A DNA stretch of 64,000 nucleotides from Marivita lacus (GTDB lineage Bacteria > Pseudomonadota > Alphaproteobacteria > Rhodobacterales > Rhodobacteraceae): the NCBI RefSeq assembly GCF_014637725.1, contig NZ_BMFC01000009.1:1-64000 (forward strand), read 5' to 3'. Below the pieces are notes generated by a model. It was given only the letters and a program-made list of their open reading frames with translations, ran no database searches and was not told where the DNA came from. Position 1 is the first letter of the stretch, and each line of letters opens with the position of its first letter. Made by a program: the position numbers and the translations under genes. This document shows, one piece after another, positions 62,348-64,000 of the stretch.

Positions 62348-63859
62348 ATGGTTGCGCATGCCTATACTGTCGCCTTCGAAGGGGTGGATGCCCGCATGGT
62401 CGAGGTCCAATGCGCGGTCACTCCCGGCGTGCCCGCCTTTGCCGTCGTGGGCCTGCCGGACAAGGCAGTGTCGGAATCCCGCGACCGGGTACGCGGCGCG
62501 CTCTCGACCCTGCATATCGCACTGCCTTCGAAACGCATCACCGTGAACCTGTCGCCCGCCGACCTGCCCAAGGAAGGCTCGCATTTCGACCTGCCCATCG
62601 CGCTGGCGCTGCTGGCCGAACTGGAAATCCTGCCCAAGGATGCGGTGGCCGACACCGTGGCACTTGGCGAGCTGTCGCTGGATGGCGCGCTGATCCCGGT
62701 GATCGGCGCGCTGCCCGCTGCCATGGCCGCCGCCGAGGAAAACCGCACCTTGATCTGCCCCGCCGCCTCAGGGGCCGAGGCGGCTTGGGTCGGCGGCTGC
62801 CAGGTGATCGGCGCAAAGGGTCTGATGGATGTGATCCAGCACATGACCGGGCGCACGCCGCTCGCCCCCTGCGATCCCGGCGAGGTCAGCCACGCCCCCG
62901 ACTGCCGCGACATGCGCGATGTCAAAGGCCAGGAACGCGCCAAGCGCGCGCTCGAAATCGCCGCAGCCGGGCGGCACCATGTCCTGCTGGTCGGCACGCC
63001 GGGGTCGGGCAAATCCATGCTGGCGTCCCGCCTGCCGGGCATCCTGCCTCCGCTCACCCCGGCCGAGGCGCTTGAGACCTCGATGGTCCATTCGCTGTCG
63101 GGCCTGATCGAAGCCGGCGGCATCTCGCGGCATCGCCCGTTTCGGGAACCGCATCACACCGCCTCCATGCCTGCCATCGTCGGCGGTGGTCGCACCGCAA
63201 AGCCCGGCGAAATCAGCCTCGCCCATAACGGTGTGCTCTTCATGGACGAGTTTCCCGAATTCCCCCGCGCCGTGCTGGAAACCCTGCGCCAACCCATCGA
63301 GACCGGCGAGGTGATGATCGCCCGCGCCAACGCCCATATCCGCTATCCCTGCCGGTTCATGCTCGTGGCTGCCGCGAACCCCTGCAAATGCGGCTATCTC
63401 AGCGATCCGGCCCGCGCCTGTTCCCGCGCGCCGAATTGTGGCGAGGATTACATGGGCCGCATTTCCGGCCCGCTGATGGACCGGTTCGATCTGCGCGTCG
63501 ATGTGCCGCCCGTCGCGTTCCGTGACCTCGACCTGCCCAGCGCCGGCGCCAGCAGCGCCGAACTGGCGAGCCGCGTCGCCGCCGCCCGCAGCATCCAGAC
63601 AGTGCGGTTTCGGGATCACCCCGAGATGCGCCAGAACGCCGACCTTCAGGGCGATCTCCTCGATCAGGCAACCGCACTCGACACGGCAGCCCGCACGCTT
63701 TTGACCAGCGCCGCCGACCGCTTCGGCCTCTCGGCGCGCGGTTATCATCGCGTCCTGCGCGTCGCCCGCAGCATTGCCGATCTCGAGACGGCAGAGGTCA
63801 TCACCCGCGACCATGTTGCCGAAGCCCTGAGCTACCGACTTCCTGCAAACGCCCCGTGA
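62348..63859 (+). CDS. YifB family Mg chelatase-like AAA ATPase (ComM)
   Basis: A 503-aa AAA+ protein. The N-terminal ~190 residues are the ChlI/Lon-like domain (VDARMVEVQCAVTPGVPAFAVVGLPDKAVSESRDR, residues ~13-45). Walker A is LLVGTPGSGKSMLASRLPGI near residue 217 and Walker B NGVLFMDEFPEFPR near 295; AANPCKCGYL cysteines follow. The homologue ComM is a branch-migration helicase in natural transformation; whether that applies here is unknown. Its start is well placed after an A/C-rich leader. Confidence 0.92.
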   Translation: MVAHAYTVAFEGVDARMVEVQCAVTPGVPAFAVVGLPDKAVSESRDRVRGALSTLHIALPSKRITVNLSPADLPKEGSHFDLPIALALLAELEILPKDAVADTVALGELSLDGALIPVIGALPAAMAAAEENRTLICPAASGAEAAWVGGCQVIGAKGLMDVIQHMTGRTPLAPCDPGEVSHAPDCRDMRDVKGQERAKRALEIAAAGRHHVLLVGTPGSGKSMLASRLPGILPPLTPAEALETSMVHSLSGLIEAGGISRHRPFREPHHTASMPAIVGGGRTAKPGEISLAHNGVLFMDEFPEFPRAVLETLRQPIETGEVMIARANAHIRYPCRFMLVAAANPCKCGYLSDPARACSRAPNCGEDYMGRISGPLMDRFDLRVDVPPVAFRDLDLPSAGASSAELASRVAAARSIQTVRFRDHPEMRQNADLQGDLLDQATALDTAARTLLTSAADRFGLSARGYHRVLRVARSIADLETAEVITRDHVAEALSYRLPANAP

Positions 63860-63889
63860 AAAGCGCCGCAAGGCGCGATGAACCGGCCT

Positions 63890-64000
63890 TTACAGCTTGG
63901 CTTCGATCGCCTGCCAGATCTTCTCGGCCACGTTGATCCCGTCGAACCGCTCGAGCTCCTGGATACCGGTGGGCGAGGTCACGTTGATCTCGGTCAGGTA
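63890..64000 (-). CDS. gshB: Glutathione synthetase, C-terminal end (partial)
   Basis: Only the last 36 codons and the stop are in the window; the gene continues to the right edge. The visible residues [20 protein letters not shown] are the conserved end of GshB, which joins gamma-glutamylcysteine and glycine with ATP. The sequence INVTSPTG lies in the ATP-grasp core of the family. It is convergent with the YifB-type gene. Confidence 0.92.
   Translation of the reverse strand, partial: YLTEINVTSPTGIQELERFDGINVAEKIWQAIEAKL

Noticed and set aside
1-64000. CRISPR arrays, insertion sequences, prophage or integrase-linked islands
   Set aside because: No regularly spaced repeats, transposase, integrase or phage structural gene was seen; short dispersed palindromes are too short to be mobile elements themselves.

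Overview
The window is a GC-rich, gene-dense chromosomal segment of a marine-type alphaproteobacterium. It is most probably a member of the Roseobacter group of Rhodobacteraceae. That assignment rests on family-level recognition: an RpoHII-like sigma factor, a DUF4170-Kdo transferase-lpxK cluster, split F0 b/b' ATP synthase genes, a Rhodobacterales-type porin, DUF2125, DUF3576 and DUF4389 proteins, and an N-terminally membrane-anchored MoeB/ThiF protein. No insertion sequence, prophage, CRISPR array or integron was seen. The content is mainly core and housekeeping, with a few accessory operons.

Layout. 1-272: tail of a capsule-export membrane protein. 376-5372: plus-strand housekeeping genes: Mn pyrophosphatase, HAD hydrolase, MaoC hydratase, ribF, a cysteine-cluster protein and a threonine aldolase-type lyase; the last three overlap. 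5440-15614: hspQ, an SLT lipoprotein, then a minus-strand run of an amine oxidase-like flavoprotein, lolA, ftsK, a dapC-like gene and an amidase, with a divergent UbiH-type monooxygenase. 15646-21184: a DUF2125 protein, an SDR/enoyl-CoA hydratase pair, and the lipid A/Kdo cluster DUF4170-waaA-like-lpxK. 21189-22931: N-formylglutamate amidohydrolase, tRNA-Val(GAC), rpmJ and DUF4389. 22935-24599: a peptidoglycan-binding protein.

24666-33563 is one minus-strand operon-like block. It holds a complete Liv-type ABC importer (binding protein, two permeases, two ATPases and a 79-aa membrane protein) flanked by two acyl/aryl-CoA ligases, which suggests import and CoA activation of an organic acid. A hybrid histidine kinase and an OmpR-type regulator are divergently transcribed from it. 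36357-47433: a 53-aa membrane protein, an M20 amidohydrolase, a PRC-barrel protein, a formate dehydrogenase alpha subunit, a GST, holA-lptE-leuS and a glycosyltransferase. 47460-51465: a DUF3576 lipoprotein, a porin, a TPR sulfotransferase and a YggS-type PLP protein. 51575-54163: the F0 ATP synthase operon atpI-B-E-b'-b with a recognisable promoter and terminator. 54391-64000: an ArsR regulator, an M3 peptidase, MoeB-like, dut, coaBC, ChaN-like, rpoH, GST, a YifB-type ATPase and the 3' end of gshB.

The most unusual item is the flavoprotein at 6676-7902. Its domain order is circularly permuted: the segment that normally ends a flavin amine oxidase comes directly after the Tat signal and before the Rossmann dinucleotide-binding motif. 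Intergenic DNA also carries several recurring short palindromes and one exact 27-nt leader sequence shared by two unrelated genes.
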